The notes below the pieces were generated by a model that worked only from the letters and a program-made list of their open reading frames with translations, was not told where the DNA came from and made no database searches. A program made the position numbers and the translations under genes. 64,000 nt of DNA from Leptolyngbya sp. PLA1. Lineage in GTDB: Bacteria; Planctomycetota; Phycisphaerae; Phycisphaerales; UBA1924. Shown here piece by piece: positions 18,572-28,699 of this stretch (within the stretch, counting starts at the first letter, position 1; every line of letters begins with the position of its first letter). Where the stretch lies: NCBI GenBank assembly GCA_021405315.1, contig QWIH01000006.1, positions 38,058 through 102,057 on the forward strand, written 5' to 3'.

Positions 18572-20796
18572 ATGCCCGCACCGCGCTCGCCTCACTCCTG
18601 ATCTCAGCCGCCGCGTGGGCCCAGCCCGCTGTGACCCTCCAGAACCCGGAGTTTCTGGAGCAGTACGCGGCGACCAACCGGTTCCGCCTCGGCAGTCCGA
18701 CGAAGGTCACGTTCACGCCCGACGCGAAGCACATCCTGTTCCTCCGGGCCGGTGCGCGCTCCTTCGTCCAGGACCTGTGGGTATTCGACATCGCCTCGGC
18801 GAAGGAGCGAGTGCTCCTCACCGCGGACCAGATCCTCGCGGGCGGCGAGGAGAACCTCACGGCGGAGGAGCTGGCCCGTCGCGAGCGCATGCGCATGGCG
18901 AGCCGGGGCATCGCGGGGTTTGACCTGTCCAAGGACGGGAAGCGCGTCCTGGTCCCACTCTCGGGCCGGCTGTTCGTGATCGACCTCGCGTCGGCGCTCG
19001 CGGGCGAGGTGAAGCCCGCCGAACTTCCCGGCGAAGGCGGATTCCCCATCGATCCGCAGTTCTCGCCGGACGCGGCCAAGGTCGCGAGCGTCCGCTCAGG
19101 CGAGGTGTGGGTGACCGAGGTGGCCACCGGGAAGACCAAGCCCATCACCAGCGGCGCCGGGGGCACCATCTCCAACGGGGAGGCTGAGTTCGTCGCCCAG
19201 GAAGAGATGTCCCGGTTTCACGGCTATTGGTGGTCCCCGGATTCCGCCACCATCCTGTATCAGCAGACCGATACCGCGGGGATGGAGACCTTCCACATCG
19301 CCGACGCCTTCAACCCGGGCAAGGCGCCAAACGTCTGGCCCTACCCACGCGCGGGCAAGAAGAACGCGGACGTGAAGCTCGGGCTCGTCTCCGCGGCAGG
19401 CGGTGCCACCACCTGGGTCGAGTGGGATCGCGCCCGATTCCCGTATGTTGCCAGCGTGCGCTGGAGCAAGAACGCGCCCTTGAGCATCCTTGTACAGAAT
19501 CGCCTGCAGACGCACCAGCAGCTCCTCGCGGTCGACACGGCAACCGGCGGGACTTCCGTGATCGTCGATGAGAAGGACCCGGCCTGGCTCAACATCGCCG
19601 AGGCCTGTCCCAAATGGACGCCCGACGGCTCCTCATTCCTCTGGCTCACGGAGCAGGCGCCGGACACCGACGGCTGGGCGCTGCAGCTCCGCGCCCGTGA
19701 CGGCTCGATCATCCGCACCCTCGCCGGCCCCGAGGTCGGCCTCTTCAACCTCGTCTCGCTCGATGAGGCCGGCACCGCCGCCATCATCGCCGGCACTGGT
19801 GGCGACCCCACGCAGACGGCGCTCTACCGGGTGCCCCTCTCCGGCGACGCGCCGCCCGCCAGACTGACCGACGCCGCCGTTCCCGGCACCTATTCGGGCA
19901 CCTTCAGCGATGACCACTCGGCCTGGGTTTGCTCCACGAGCGACATTTCGGGCACGCTACGGCTGGATGTTCTGACTGCCGACGGCAAAGCGCTGGGCGA
20001 ACTCCGCTCCGTCGCCGAACAACCCCCCTTCACGCCGGGCGTCCAACTGGTGACGCTCGATGCCCCGCTGTCCATCCGAGCCGCCATCGTCCGCCCTCGC
20101 GACTTCAAGCCGGGCACCAAGTACCCCGTCATCGACGCGGTGTACGGCGGCCCGGGCTCGAATACCGTCAATGCCTCCGCACGCGGCTATCTCATGCAGC
20201 AGTGGCTCGCCGACCAGGGCTTCATCGTCGTGGCGATCGATGGGCGGGGTACGCCACGACGCGGCCGCGCGTGGGAACGTGCCACCAAGCACGACCTCAT
20301 GACCATCCCCCTCGAAGACCACGCGGAGGCACTCGCCAACCTCGCCAGCCGCTTCCCGGAGATGGACATCTCCCGTGTGGGCGTCACGGGCTGGTCGTTC
20401 GGAGGCTACTTCGCGGCCCACGCCACCATGCGCCGCCCGGATATCTACCGATGCGGTGTGGCCGGCGCACCGGTCGCTGACTGGGCCGACTACGACACCC
20501 ACTACACGGAGCGCTACATGGGGCTGCCGCAGGACCGCACCTCTGACTACGCCAACGCCAACGCCCTCACCTATTGCAAGGACCTGTCCGTGCCCCTGCT
20601 GGTCATCCACGGCACGGCGGATGACAACGTCTATTTTCTTCACAGCCTCCGACTTACCGATGCATTGACGCGTGCGGGCCGGCACTACGAGTTCCTCCCT
20701 CTCGCCGGATTCACCCACTCGCCGAACGAGCCCGCCATCGTCCGCCAGTACCAGGGCCGCATCGCGGAGTTCCTCGTCCGCCACCTTGCCCGCTGA
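18568..20796 (+). CDS. Dipeptidyl peptidase IV-like serine peptidase (S9 family)
   Basis: Exported peptidase of 742 residues, expected to release dipeptides after proline or alanine. A short signal peptide (MNARTALASLLISAAAWAQP) precedes an eight-bladed propeller-type domain that contains EFVAQEEMSRFHGYWWSPD, whose paired glutamates bind the substrate amino terminus in DPP-IV. The alpha/beta hydrolase domain has S610 in GWSFGGY, D685 in HGTADDNVY and H717 in GFTHSPNE. The start overlaps the stop of the methyltransferase gene by four bases. Peptide scavenging fits the secreted, polymer-degrading character of the neighbourhood. Confidence 0.92.
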   Translation: MNARTALASLLISAAAWAQPAVTLQNPEFLEQYAATNRFRLGSPTKVTFTPDAKHILFLRAGARSFVQDLWVFDIASAKERVLLTADQILAGGEENLTAEELARRERMRMASRGIAGFDLSKDGKRVLVPLSGRLFVIDLASALAGEVKPAELPGEGGFPIDPQFSPDAAKVASVRSGEVWVTEVATGKTKPITSGAGGTISNGEAEFVAQEEMSRFHGYWWSPDSATILYQQTDTAGMETFHIADAFNPGKAPNVWPYPRAGKKNADVKLGLVSAAGGATTWVEWDRARFPYVASVRWSKNAPLSILVQNRLQTHQQLLAVDTATGGTSVIVDEKDPAWLNIAEACPKWTPDGSSFLWLTEQAPDTDGWALQLRARDGSIIRTLAGPEVGLFNLVSLDEAGTAAIIAGTGGDPTQTALYRVPLSGDAPPARLTDAAVPGTYSGTFSDDHSAWVCSTSDISGTLRLDVLTADGKALGELRSVAEQPPFTPGVQLVTLDAPLSIRAAIVRPRDFKPGTKYPVIDAVYGGPGSNTVNASARGYLMQQWLADQGFIVVAIDGRGTPRRGRAWERATKHDLMTIPLEDHAEALANLASRFPEMDISRVGVTGWSFGGYFAAHATMRRPDIYRCGVAGAPVADWADYDTHYTERYMGLPQDRTSDYANANALTYCKDLSVPLLVIHGTADDNVYFLHSLRLTDALTRAGRHYEFLPLAGFTHSPNEPAIVRQYQGRIAEFLVRHLAR

Positions 20797-20846
20797 CACG
20801 CCGGCGGCGGGGGGTTCGGTCCCTCACGGTCCTACCCTCTCCCCGC

Positions 20847-22505
20847 ATGAGCACTCTGCGCGCACTGACCGGTGAGTTTCTCGCTCTCGAGGCCAAGATT
20901 CAGACGGGCGGCGGCCCGGCTGCCATCGCCCGCCAGCACGAGAAGGGCCGCCTCACCGCCCGCGAACGCATCCAGAAGCTGGTCGACCCCGGCACCTTCT
21001 TCCAGGAGTGCGGCCTGTGGGCGGCGCACGAGATGTACAAGGACCACGGCGGCGCCCCCGCCGCGGGCGCCGTGACGGGCATCGGTGTCATTCACGGCCG
21101 GCGCTGCATGATCATCGCGAACGATGCCACCGTGAAGGCCGGCGCGTTCTTCCCCATGACTGCCAAGAAGATCATCCGCGCCCAGAACATCGCCATGATG
21201 GCGCGGCTTCCGCTGGTGTACCTTGTCGACAGCGCGGGTGTGTATCTGCCTCTCCAGGAAGAGGTCTTCCCGGACACCGACGACTTCGGACGTGTCTTTC
21301 GGAACAACGCCGTGGCCTCGGCCATGGGCGTGCCTCAGATCGCGGCCATCATGGGCTTCTGCGTCGCAGGCGGGGGCTACCTCCCCGTGCTGTGCGACAC
21401 GCTGCTCATGACCGAGGGCAGCGGGCTCTACCTGGCCGGCCCCGCGCTCGTCAAGGCCGCCATCGGCCAGGAGGTCTCCGACGAGGAGCTCGGCGGGGCC
21501 GAGATGCACGCGCAGATCTCGGGCACGATCGACTTCCGCGAGAAGGACGACCATGCCTGCATCGAGCGCATTCGCTCGCTGGTCGCGAAGTATCAGGTCC
21601 CCGTGCGCCCCGCTCGCAGCGGCCCCTCACCCCATGCCTCTCCCGACCGCGCCTACGACATCTTCACCGACAAGCCCGGTGCGCAGTTCGACGTCCGCGA
21701 TCTGATCGCGTGCTGGGTCGATTCCGCCGCTCGTCGCAACGCGGAGGGGCTCGAATCCCTCACCCCTGACTTCGACGAGTACAAGGCCGAGTATGGGCAG
21801 ACCATCGTCTGCGGCTATGCCAGCATCGGGGGCTATCCCTGCGGCATTGTCGCCAACCAGAAGAAGACCGTGCAGCGCACCATGCCGGGCGGGAAGTCCG
21901 GCCCCTCCAAGAGCGTCCAGATGCCGGGCGTCATCTACGACGACGCCTCCGACAAGGCCGCGAGGTTCATCCTCGACTGCAACCAGCGCAAGGTGCCTCT
22001 GGTTTTCGTCCATGACACCACGGGCTTCATGGTGGGGCGTGACAGCGAGCAGGGCGGCATCATCAAGGCCGGGGCCAAGATGGTCAACGCCATGGCCAAC
22101 TCAACGGTCCCGAAGATCGTGCTGATCACCGGGGGCAGCTACGGCGCGGGCAACTACGCGATGTGCGGCCGGGCGTTCGACCAGTTCCTCGCCCTCGCGT
22201 GGCCCTCGGCCAAGTTCGCCGTGATGGGCGCCAATCAGGCCACGGGCACCCTCGCGACCATCGAGGCCAAGGGGCGCGAGCGTCGGGGCGAGGTGCTGGA
22301 CGCGGAGGCCAAGAAGCAGATCTACGCCGCCGTTCACGCGAGCTACACCGAACAGGCCGACATCCGCCACGGCGCCGCCCGCGGATGGGTGGACCGGATC
22401 ATCGACCCGGCCCGCACGCGAGATGAGCTGGTCGCGGCCCTGGCCGCCGCGGACCAGGGATGGGACTACTCCGTCCGGTTCAGCACGGGCGTGCTGCAGG
22501 TGTGA
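20847..22505 (+). CDS. Acyl-CoA carboxylase carboxyltransferase (methylcrotonoyl-CoA carboxylase beta-like)
   Basis: Biotin-dependent carboxyltransferase beta chain of 552 residues, cytoplasmic. Both crotonase-like halves are complete: EKGRLTARERI, ANDATVKAGAFFPMTAKK, YLVDSAGVYLPLQEEVFPD and ELGGAEMHAQISG in the first, and YDDASDKAARFILDC, GFMVG and ITGGSYGAGNYAMCGRAF in the second. The PLQEEVFPD segment favours the methylcrotonoyl-CoA subgroup (leucine degradation) or a related acyl-CoA carboxylase over propionyl-CoA carboxylase. The biotinylated alpha partner and other leucine-pathway genes are not in the window. Start ATG 20847 lacks a good Shine-Dalgarno and lies 50 bp after the peptidase gene. 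Confidence 0.9.
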   Translation: MSTLRALTGEFLALEAKIQTGGGPAAIARQHEKGRLTARERIQKLVDPGTFFQECGLWAAHEMYKDHGGAPAAGAVTGIGVIHGRRCMIIANDATVKAGAFFPMTAKKIIRAQNIAMMARLPLVYLVDSAGVYLPLQEEVFPDTDDFGRVFRNNAVASAMGVPQIAAIMGFCVAGGGYLPVLCDTLLMTEGSGLYLAGPALVKAAIGQEVSDEELGGAEMHAQISGTIDFREKDDHACIERIRSLVAKYQVPVRPARSGPSPHASPDRAYDIFTDKPGAQFDVRDLIACWVDSAARRNAEGLESLTPDFDEYKAEYGQTIVCGYASIGGYPCGIVANQKKTVQRTMPGGKSGPSKSVQMPGVIYDDASDKAARFILDCNQRKVPLVFVHDTTGFMVGRDSEQGGIIKAGAKMVNAMANSTVPKIVLITGGSYGAGNYAMCGRAFDQFLALAWPSAKFAVMGANQATGTLATIEAKGRERRGEVLDAEAKKQIYAAVHASYTEQADIRHGAARGWVDRIIDPARTRDELVAALAAADQGWDYSVRFSTGVLQV

Positions 22506-22517
22506 TGTTGGAAGCGA

Positions 22518-22543
22518 AGAACCCGGCGACGGCGCCGGGTTCT
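22518..22543. terminator. Hairpin between convergent genes, probable bidirectional terminator
   Basis: A perfect 10-bp stem, AGAACCCGGC paired with GCCGGGTTCT around a 6-base loop, lies between the stops of the carboxyltransferase gene (plus) and the dockerin-tailed gene (minus). T tracts are weak on both sides, so it may rely on stem stability or on Rho. Confidence 0.6.
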
Positions 22544-22581
22544 CTGAGCATCCGCAGAGTGATGATGAACGGGTCGCGTTC

Positions 22582-24147
22582 TTACGGGCACCCGCCGCCA
22601 CCGACGGTGTTGATGAGGGCGCTGACGTCATCCTGATCGACGTTGCCGTCCCGGTTAAAGTCGGGGTCGATGCCGGTGGGGTTCTCGCCGCCGCCGACGA
22701 CATTGATGAGGTAGGAGACGTCGTCCTGGTCGACGTTGCCGTCCTGGTTGAGGTCGGGGTCGCAGGCGGGACCCTGCGCGAGGTCGACCACGAGGAACGC
22801 CTGTCCGAGGGCTGTGAGCGATGCGTCGCGGATGTCCGCCATGAAGTAGAGCTTGAGATCGTCGCTGAGCGCGAGGTCGAAGTTGTTGAAGACCGAGACA
22901 AAGACGTTGTCGTCCATCTGCCCGTTGCCGTCGGCGTCCACGGGGTCGCCCTCACGGACGACGACGCGGGTGCCGTTGAGCACGAGCACGGCGTTGGCGT
23001 TCACGTCGACCGCGTTGGTGGTGCCGCCGACGATGTAGTCACCCACGTTGTTGACGGCGACGCTGAAGAACGTCGCGGCGAAGAGCGCATCGTCGTAGAG
23101 CTCGCCCGAGGGGGCGTTGGGGGTGATGTCCTCATCGGTGCCCGCGACGCGCGTGCCGTCGAAGACGACCCAGTCCAGGGGGAGCGTGCCGCTGTTGGAG
23201 CCGTTGGTGATCCAGTGCGACCCGTCGCGAGACATGAAGGCGTCCAGCGCGGCGGAGGTGGAGGTGCCGACCCCGCCGTAGATCACGTCCCCTTCGCGGA
23301 CCACGACGTCCGGGGCGGAGCCGTTGTGATAGACCAGCAACTGGTCGGTCGCGGTGGCGCCCTCGTCGTTGCCCTGCGCGAGCCATCGGGAGCCGTCGGG
23401 GCTCATGAAGAAGTCGCCCGCGTCGAAGAGGTCCCAGATGGTGCCGGAGGGCTCGGTGGCCGTCACGCCCTCCTGCGCGACGATGGTGTGGGCCCCGCCG
23501 CCGACCGTCTCGACCATGAGGAAGTCGTTGTTGTTCGCCGTGAGGGGCAGGACCGGCGTGGCGGTGCCGGGGCCGTCGAAGAGAGACTTGTACGCGACGC
23601 GCCCGTCCGCGAGCATGTTCGGAGAGTCGATGGTTCCGCCCACGTTGTTGCCGGCGAAGAGCCCCGTGGGTTCGGCCTGATCCTCACGGAGCACCAGGCG
23701 CTCAAAGCCGCTCGTGACGTTGTAGACCACCAGGCACTCGTCGTCTGTCGTCGCGCCGTCGAGGTCCATCGCGACGGCGATCTGGCCGGCGTTGTTGATC
23801 GAGAGCTCGGTGTCCACGAACGAAAGGTTGCGTCCGGAGGCGAAGGGCACCGGCCCCTCCTGGAACACCAGCACCGCGCCTGTCCGGGTCGGACCGCTTC
23901 CCGACACCAGCACGCGGTCCGCGGTCGCGGCCTCGTTCGCGAACCCGCCCAGCGCCCAGCGGCTGCCGTCGGGGCTCAGGAACACGCGGTCGAACTGCGA
24001 CGTGGCGCCCGGCTTCCATCCGTTCTCCAGCCCGGGCACCACGTTGCTGGGGTGGAGCGGGAGGTTCGAGAAGATGGCCTGGATCTGCGCCTGAGCCACA
24101 CTCGTCAGGCCGCCCGCGGCGACCACCAGAAACAGCTTTGCGTTCAT
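22582..24147 (-). CDS. Secreted GC-type dockerin domain-anchored protein, beta-propeller-like
   Basis: A protein of 521 residues of unknown function. The signal peptide is MNAKLFLVVAAGGLTSVAQA. The body has repeated strands ending in phrases such as FLSPDGSRWALGG, FMSPDGSRWLAQG and FMSRDGSHWITNG, together with VVVREGD and LVLNGT, which suggests repeating blades of a propeller or sandwich. The last 60 residues are the double dockerin-like module, [20 protein letters not shown] and [20 protein letters not shown], bracketed by CDPD and GGGCP. ATG at 24147 has GGGGAGA about 8 bases upstream. It lies 122 bp downstream of another dockerin-tailed gene on the same strand. Confidence 0.82.
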   Translation of the reverse strand: MNAKLFLVVAAGGLTSVAQAQIQAIFSNLPLHPSNVVPGLENGWKPGATSQFDRVFLSPDGSRWALGGFANEAATADRVLVSGSGPTRTGAVLVFQEGPVPFASGRNLSFVDTELSINNAGQIAVAMDLDGATTDDECLVVYNVTSGFERLVLREDQAEPTGLFAGNNVGGTIDSPNMLADGRVAYKSLFDGPGTATPVLPLTANNNDFLMVETVGGGAHTIVAQEGVTATEPSGTIWDLFDAGDFFMSPDGSRWLAQGNDEGATATDQLLVYHNGSAPDVVVREGDVIYGGVGTSTSAALDAFMSRDGSHWITNGSNSGTLPLDWVVFDGTRVAGTDEDITPNAPSGELYDDALFAATFFSVAVNNVGDYIVGGTTNAVDVNANAVLVLNGTRVVVREGDPVDADGNGQMDDNVFVSVFNNFDLALSDDLKLYFMADIRDASLTALGQAFLVVDLAQGPACDPDLNQDGNVDQDDVSYLINVVGGGENPTGIDPDFNRDGNVDQDDVSALINTVGGGGCP

Positions 24148-24269
24148 CGGTCAAATCTCCCCGTCGACAGAACCACTTCCCCCCGGCGCACGCCGCGGCG
24201 GAATCCCACGGTACCACACACGTCAAGGGCTTCCAAGGAAACCTGTTCCTTACACAGCCCGAATCGGGG

Positions 24270-25952
24270 TCAAGGGCAGTCGCCGCCCGCGACCACGTTG
24301 ATCAGGGCCGCCACATCGTCCTGATCGACATTCCCGTCCTGATTGAAGTCCGGGTCGATGCCGGTGGGGTTCTCGCCCCCGCCGACGACATTGATGAGGT
24401 ACGAGACGTCGTCCTGATCCACGTTGCCGTCCTGATTGGCGTCCGGGTCGCACCCACCCCCCGCGGGCGGACGGAGATAGAGGATGCCACGGGCCTCTGG
24501 CCCGCCGAGGGCCTGCACCTGGGCATCGGTCAGGGCCTCGTCCGTGTACGCCATGTTGGCGACATAGAACGTCTCGCCCCGGCCCTGGAGGTCGGAGAAC
24601 AGACAGACCGTCGACGCCATGGGCGCCAGCGTCGAGTTCGGCGCCTGCGCCCATGGACTGGGGAACTGCCCCCAGGCGTTCCAGGTCGCGGTCGCCACCG
24701 CGGTCCCGTTCGGGTTCGTCGAGCTGACGTCCCCCCATCGCGGGTCGGTGGACTTGCAGGACGAATACAGCCAGTCCCCCTGCGTTGTTCCCGCGAACTG
24801 TCCGTTCACAAAGACGCGTCCCACCTTCGTGCGGTACCCGTCGCTGGAGAGCGCAAGCCTGAACCACTGGTCCGCCTGCACTCCGGGAAGCGTGACATAC
24901 GTCCCGAAGTCGCTCTGGTAACCGAACTTCGCCACACCTCCCTCGACGCGCACCCAGGCGTCGGCGGACGAGTCATTGTTGTGGTTGTCCTCCAGCAGGC
25001 ACGCCGCGAACGTGCTGCTCCACGACGAAGATGGGATGAGAATGTCCCACACCAGTGTCCATTGGCCGTTGCGGTCCTCGGGCCAATAGTCGCGTGTGTT
25101 CGTCCACATCGCGACGCCGATGCCGCGAGACTTCGCCCGGTTTCCGGGGTCGGCGAGGTTTCGGGGCGGGCTGACGCGATACACCAGGTCTTCCTCGCTC
25201 CCGACATTCGGCAGGCCGAAGCTCCCCGTCGTTCCGAACGCGGATTGTGCCTGCGTCACTCCCTGCGGGGTGGGAGTCGTCGGGTAGTCCGTTTCTTCGC
25301 CCGGCCCGCCCAGGATCGGCCCGAATGCCGGATCATCCAGGTAGCGCATCCTCCCCGGTCCGCTCGAGGGAGCGAGCCCGGTCTGCCTGACGCTGCGGAG
25401 GTCTCCATCGAAGTGGAACTCGGATACGGTCGCGGGGGGCGGGTTGAACGTCGCGTAGGCGCCGCCCCCGGACACCACGTTGATCCCAAGCCCGAAGGGC
25501 TTCTGGATGTTGCGGATCGCGGCTCGCCCGTTCCGCGTGCCCAGGATGTCCTGCACGAACGTGAGCGAGAGGGTGATGCCCGAAAACGTCCCGTTCACCG
25601 TCTCGCTGTCCAGTTGCACCGGGACCGCGCCGCCCGGGTTCCGCACCGCACCCCGCAGGATGCGCTGCTGCCCCGGAACAAAGCCGTTCAGCACGTCGCC
25701 AAGGGGTGTGTCGTTGGGAATCACGACGATGCCCAGGAATCCGGTGCCCCGCACGATCGGGTTGAAGGCGAAGGTGTACCCGCTCGCGGCGTCGATGGTG
25801 CCAGCACTCGTCCTCGACACATCAGCGGGGGTGGTCGAGAGCGAGGAGATGCTGAGCCCGGCGCAATCCACGTTCACCGTGGGTTGGCCCGCCGCCGCCG
25901 CCAAGAACCCCGCCAGCCCGCACCACGCCGCAGCAGCCCTCGCAACACTCAT
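24270..25952 (-). CDS. Secreted LamG-like protein with GC-type dockerin tail
   Basis: A protein of 560 residues. The signal peptide is [20 protein letters not shown]. Residues about 250-490 look like a concanavalin/LamG fold, with [33 protein letters not shown] and [10 protein letters not shown], as in carbohydrate-binding surface proteins. The tail holds [12 protein letters not shown] and [12 protein letters not shown] loops between GCDPD and GGDCP. ATG at 25952 is preferred over 25967 because the sequence between them supplies AAGGAG at the correct distance. It is divergent from the pilin-like gene at 26054. Confidence 0.82.
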   Translation of the reverse strand: MSVARAAAAWCGLAGFLAAAAGQPTVNVDCAGLSISSLSTTPADVSRTSAGTIDAASGYTFAFNPIVRGTGFLGIVVIPNDTPLGDVLNGFVPGQQRILRGAVRNPGGAVPVQLDSETVNGTFSGITLSLTFVQDILGTRNGRAAIRNIQKPFGLGINVVSGGGAYATFNPPPATVSEFHFDGDLRSVRQTGLAPSSGPGRMRYLDDPAFGPILGGPGEETDYPTTPTPQGVTQAQSAFGTTGSFGLPNVGSEEDLVYRVSPPRNLADPGNRAKSRGIGVAMWTNTRDYWPEDRNGQWTLVWDILIPSSSWSSTFAACLLEDNHNNDSSADAWVRVEGGVAKFGYQSDFGTYVTLPGVQADQWFRLALSSDGYRTKVGRVFVNGQFAGTTQGDWLYSSCKSTDPRWGDVSSTNPNGTAVATATWNAWGQFPSPWAQAPNSTLAPMASTVCLFSDLQGRGETFYVANMAYTDEALTDAQVQALGGPEARGILYLRPPAGGGCDPDANQDGNVDQDDVSYLINVVGGGENPTGIDPDFNQDGNVDQDDVAALINVVAGGDCP

Positions 25953-26053
25953 GCCTTGCTCCTTCATGGCCGGGATCCGCCCGGGCCACTCAGCCTACCC
26001 GGGGCCCGCCGGGAAGCAAGGCCTTCCGGCGGAGGTGGTACACTTCTTCCGCC

Positions 26054-26935
26054 ATGCGCCGGGCCTTCACACTGATCGAACTGCTCGTCGTGATCGCGGT
26101 GATTGCGCTGCTCATCGGCCTGCTCCTCCCCGCGCTGGGCAAGGCCCGCGAGACGGCTCGCCGGGCGCGGTGCCTCTCCAACACCCGCCAGCTCACGACC
26201 GCGTGCATCACGTATTCCAACGAGGTGCGAAAGGGCTACTTCATCCCCGCCTACTTCGACTGGGAGGACAACATGGGCTGGCTCTTCCCCAACTACCTCG
26301 ACTCCTACAAGGCCGCCATCTGCCCTTCCACCCTCAACACCATCCGCCCGAACCTCATGCTCTCGGAGGATTCCGGGGAGCCCGTGGACGCGATCTACGG
26401 CAGGGACTTCATCCGGGACACCTATTGGGCCGCACGCGACCGAGACGACAACGGCGGCGGCCACTCCTACGAGATCCGTGCCTGGTTCTTCGCCGGCAAG
26501 TATCCGGACGGCGCGGTTCACTTCATCCCGCCGCCCACTTCCATCGGCGACCAGCTCGGCTGGAACCGTCAGGACCTCACCGAGGTCTTCAACGTGCAGA
26601 CCCGCAACGAGCTCAAGACGCACCATCGGGTGCTGTTCCCGGATCGCACCTATCTCGTCGTCGACAACGACCAGGACGAATCGCCGTTCCCCACCATCGG
26701 GAGGCCCGATGGCATCAACAACTACCCCGACACGTGGAACAACCACGGCACCGAGGGCTTCAACATCTCCTTCTGCGACGGGCACGCGGGCTTCGTCCGA
26801 GCGGGCGAACAGATCATCCAGACCCACCTCAACTCCCACGATGAGCCCCCGTCGAACTTCGCGCGCGTCTCCGCCTTCCGCCAGCGGTCTTTCTCCGTCC
26901 CCGGGGCGACGCTGCCCGAGTGGTACCTCCCCTGA
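26054..26935 (+). CDS. Prepilin-type protein with H-X9-DG-like C-terminus
   Basis: A protein of 293 residues. The N-terminus [20 protein letters not shown] is a class III signal: a short basic leader, the cleavage/methylation site before FTLIE, and the hydrophobic helix. The body follows the planctomycete pattern: [18 protein letters not shown], then a globular domain, and near the end [14 protein letters not shown], which corresponds to the FxDGHV-type motif. These proteins are processed by a prepilin peptidase and assembled by, or anchored near, a type II secretion or pilus machine (family knowledge). No such machinery is in the window. Confidence 0.88.
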   Translation: MRRAFTLIELLVVIAVIALLIGLLLPALGKARETARRARCLSNTRQLTTACITYSNEVRKGYFIPAYFDWEDNMGWLFPNYLDSYKAAICPSTLNTIRPNLMLSEDSGEPVDAIYGRDFIRDTYWAARDRDDNGGGHSYEIRAWFFAGKYPDGAVHFIPPPTSIGDQLGWNRQDLTEVFNVQTRNELKTHHRVLFPDRTYLVVDNDQDESPFPTIGRPDGINNYPDTWNNHGTEGFNISFCDGHAGFVRAGEQIIQTHLNSHDEPPSNFARVSAFRQRSFSVPGATLPEWYLP

Positions 26936-26999
26936 GTCGGCCGCCGTTGCCGGTTAGCGCCCCCGTCCCGTTCCGGCGCATGGTCTGTCACGGCAACCC

Positions 27000-27278
27000 A
27001 TGCTCTTGGCACTCTCCATCCTCCTGCTCCTCGCGGACCTCGCGGTGACGCTGATTTCCGTGGTGTTCTTCATGGGCTGCGGCGCCAACGCCAAGCCGGC
27101 CGACATCGCCATCCTGAAGACGATGATCTTCGTTGCGCTCATCGCGTGGCTCCTGTGCACCGTGGGGGGCATCTGGGCCATGGTCGCGGGGCGTCACGGG
27201 GTCGCCTCGGTCGTCGCCGCGGTCCCCATCGTCATCACCATCGTTCAGTTCGTCGTGCTCTTCCGCATGGGGCCCTGA
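27000..27278 (+). CDS. Small three-helix membrane protein
   Basis: A protein of 92 residues, not recognised. Three hydrophobic helices can be seen: MLLALSILLLLADLAVTLIS with its continuation, MIFVALIAWLLCTVGGIW, and VVAAVPIVITIVQFVVLF. There are only short polar loops and a GCGANAKPAD segment between the first two. It is read in the same direction as the pilin-like gene 64 bp upstream and converges on mqnE, whose stop is 10 bp away. The composition is too hydrophobic and ordered for a chance frame, but the role is unknown. Confidence 0.65.
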   Translation: MLLALSILLLLADLAVTLISVVFFMGCGANAKPADIAILKTMIFVALIAWLLCTVGGIWAMVAGRHGVASVVAAVPIVITIVQFVVLFRMGP

Positions 27279-27288
27279 GGCCCCGGGC

Positions 27289-28668
27289 CTACGGCACGGC
27301 GCGCCATTGCTTGCCGTCCCGCTGCACGCGCCGATACAGCGTGTCGCGCTCGATGGGCTCGAAGCCCGCCTCGCGGATCAGTCGCTGCATCGTCCGCGGG
27401 GTGACCTCCTGGTGCGTCCCGGCACCGCCGACCTTGGTGATGTCGTACCACACGACCGTGCCGTCCATGTCGTCGGCGCCGCTCTGGAGCATCACCTGCG
27501 CCATGGGAAGGGTCTGCATGATCCAGAACGCCTTCACGTGCGGGAAGTTGTCGAGCATCAGGCGGGCCACCGCCAGAGTGCGGTAGTTCTCCAGCCCGCT
27601 GGGGCCGGGCAGGTGCTCCAGGTCGCACCCATCCGGGAAGAAGGGCAGCGGGATGATGGTCTGGTAGTAGCCGGCCTTGGGGCTCGCCGGCGCGCCGGGG
27701 CCGAACGCCACCTTTTCCGGCAGGGGCGTTCCGGGCTTGGTGAGCGTCACCACGGGAGCGCCGGCGCCTTCCCCCCCCGTGTATCCCAGGTGCCCGTTCT
27801 CGATGTGCGCCCGCGAGGCTTCACCCGCGACGCCGCTGTACCCCAGTCTCGTCAGCGCCTCGTCCTGCGCCCGCCTCAGCATGTCCATGTGCACCAGCCG
27901 GTCCTCGCGGCTTTCGATGTGCCCGTAGAGCAGCGTCGCGTTGGTGTTCAGGCCCAGTTCGTGCGCTACGCGGTGGACGTCCAGCCAGACGTCAGACCGG
28001 ATCTTCCCCTTGAATGCCTCGTCGTGCACGCGATCGTCGAAGACCTCCGCGCCGCCCCCGGGCAGGCTGCCCAGACCGGCGTCCATGAGGCTGGACAGCA
28101 CCCAGCGGATGCCCTCGCGCCGGGCACTCCTCCCCTCCTCACCGGGGGCGCTCGCGCCCTTGTACTTCTTCGCGATCCGTGCGAGGTGCACGACCTCGAC
28201 CGCCGTGAACGCCTTCACGTGCAGGTCACTCCCCAGCTTCTTCGCCTCATCGCGGATCGTCGAGACCAGGTCGGTGTAGTAGGTGAAGGGAAGGCTGGGG
28301 TGAAGCCCGCCCACGGAGTGCATCTCCGTCGCGCCCGCCTCCACCGCCTCGCGCACCTGCCCACGCACGTACTCCATGTCCCGCGTGTAGGCCCGTGGCT
28401 CACCCTCCTTCGCGAAGAACTCGCAGAATCGGCAGGAGAGGGCGCACACGTTCGAGTAGTTCAGGTGCCGGTTGATGTTGTAGTAGGCCGCGGTCCCGTG
28501 CAGGCGGCGCCTCACGAGGTCGGCCAGCCCGATGACGCTGTGCAGATCGGACGTATCAAAGAGCACCCGCCCGTCGTCGAGGGAGAGGCGCGCTCCACGC
28601 ATCACACGCTCTCGGATGGCTTCCAGAGCGGGGTCCGCGCAGTCCGGCGCCGTCAGATCGTGGGTCAT
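27289..28668 (-). CDS. mqnE: Aminofutalosine synthase (menaquinone futalosine pathway)
   Basis: Cytoplasmic radical-SAM enzyme of 459 residues that joins SAM to the enolpyruvyl benzoate product of MqnA to give aminofutalosine. The iron-sulfur cysteines are C75, C79 and C82 in NVCALSCRFCEFF, the CxxxCxxC pattern. YNINRHLNYSN, EMHSVGGLHPSLPFTYY, KAFTAVEV and QTLPMAQVMLQSGADDMDGT are typical of MqnE. A segment around residues 325-360 (GGEGAGAPVVTLTKPG, PGAPASPKAG) looks like an insertion. ATG at 28668 has a poor Shine-Dalgarno. It lies 31 bp after holA on the same strand. The menaquinone genes mqnA, C and D are not in the window. Confidence 0.92.
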   Translation of the reverse strand: MTHDLTAPDCADPALEAIRERVMRGARLSLDDGRVLFDTSDLHSVIGLADLVRRRLHGTAAYYNINRHLNYSNVCALSCRFCEFFAKEGEPRAYTRDMEYVRGQVREAVEAGATEMHSVGGLHPSLPFTYYTDLVSTIRDEAKKLGSDLHVKAFTAVEVVHLARIAKKYKGASAPGEEGRSARREGIRWVLSSLMDAGLGSLPGGGAEVFDDRVHDEAFKGKIRSDVWLDVHRVAHELGLNTNATLLYGHIESREDRLVHMDMLRRAQDEALTRLGYSGVAGEASRAHIENGHLGYTGGEGAGAPVVTLTKPGTPLPEKVAFGPGAPASPKAGYYQTIIPLPFFPDGCDLEHLPGPSGLENYRTLAVARLMLDNFPHVKAFWIMQTLPMAQVMLQSGADDMDGTVVWYDITKVGGAGTHQEVTPRTMQRLIREAGFEPIERDTLYRRVQRDGKQWRAVP

Positions 28669-28699
28669 CTGTGTCACGGCGAATGGTAGGGAGCCGCCC

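Noticed and set aside
24235..24251. Inverted repeat AAGGAA-ACCTG-TTCCTT between two dockerin-tailed genes
   Set aside because: The 6-bp stem is AT-rich and not followed by a T tract on the minus strand, so it is too weak to call a terminator. It could equally be chance.
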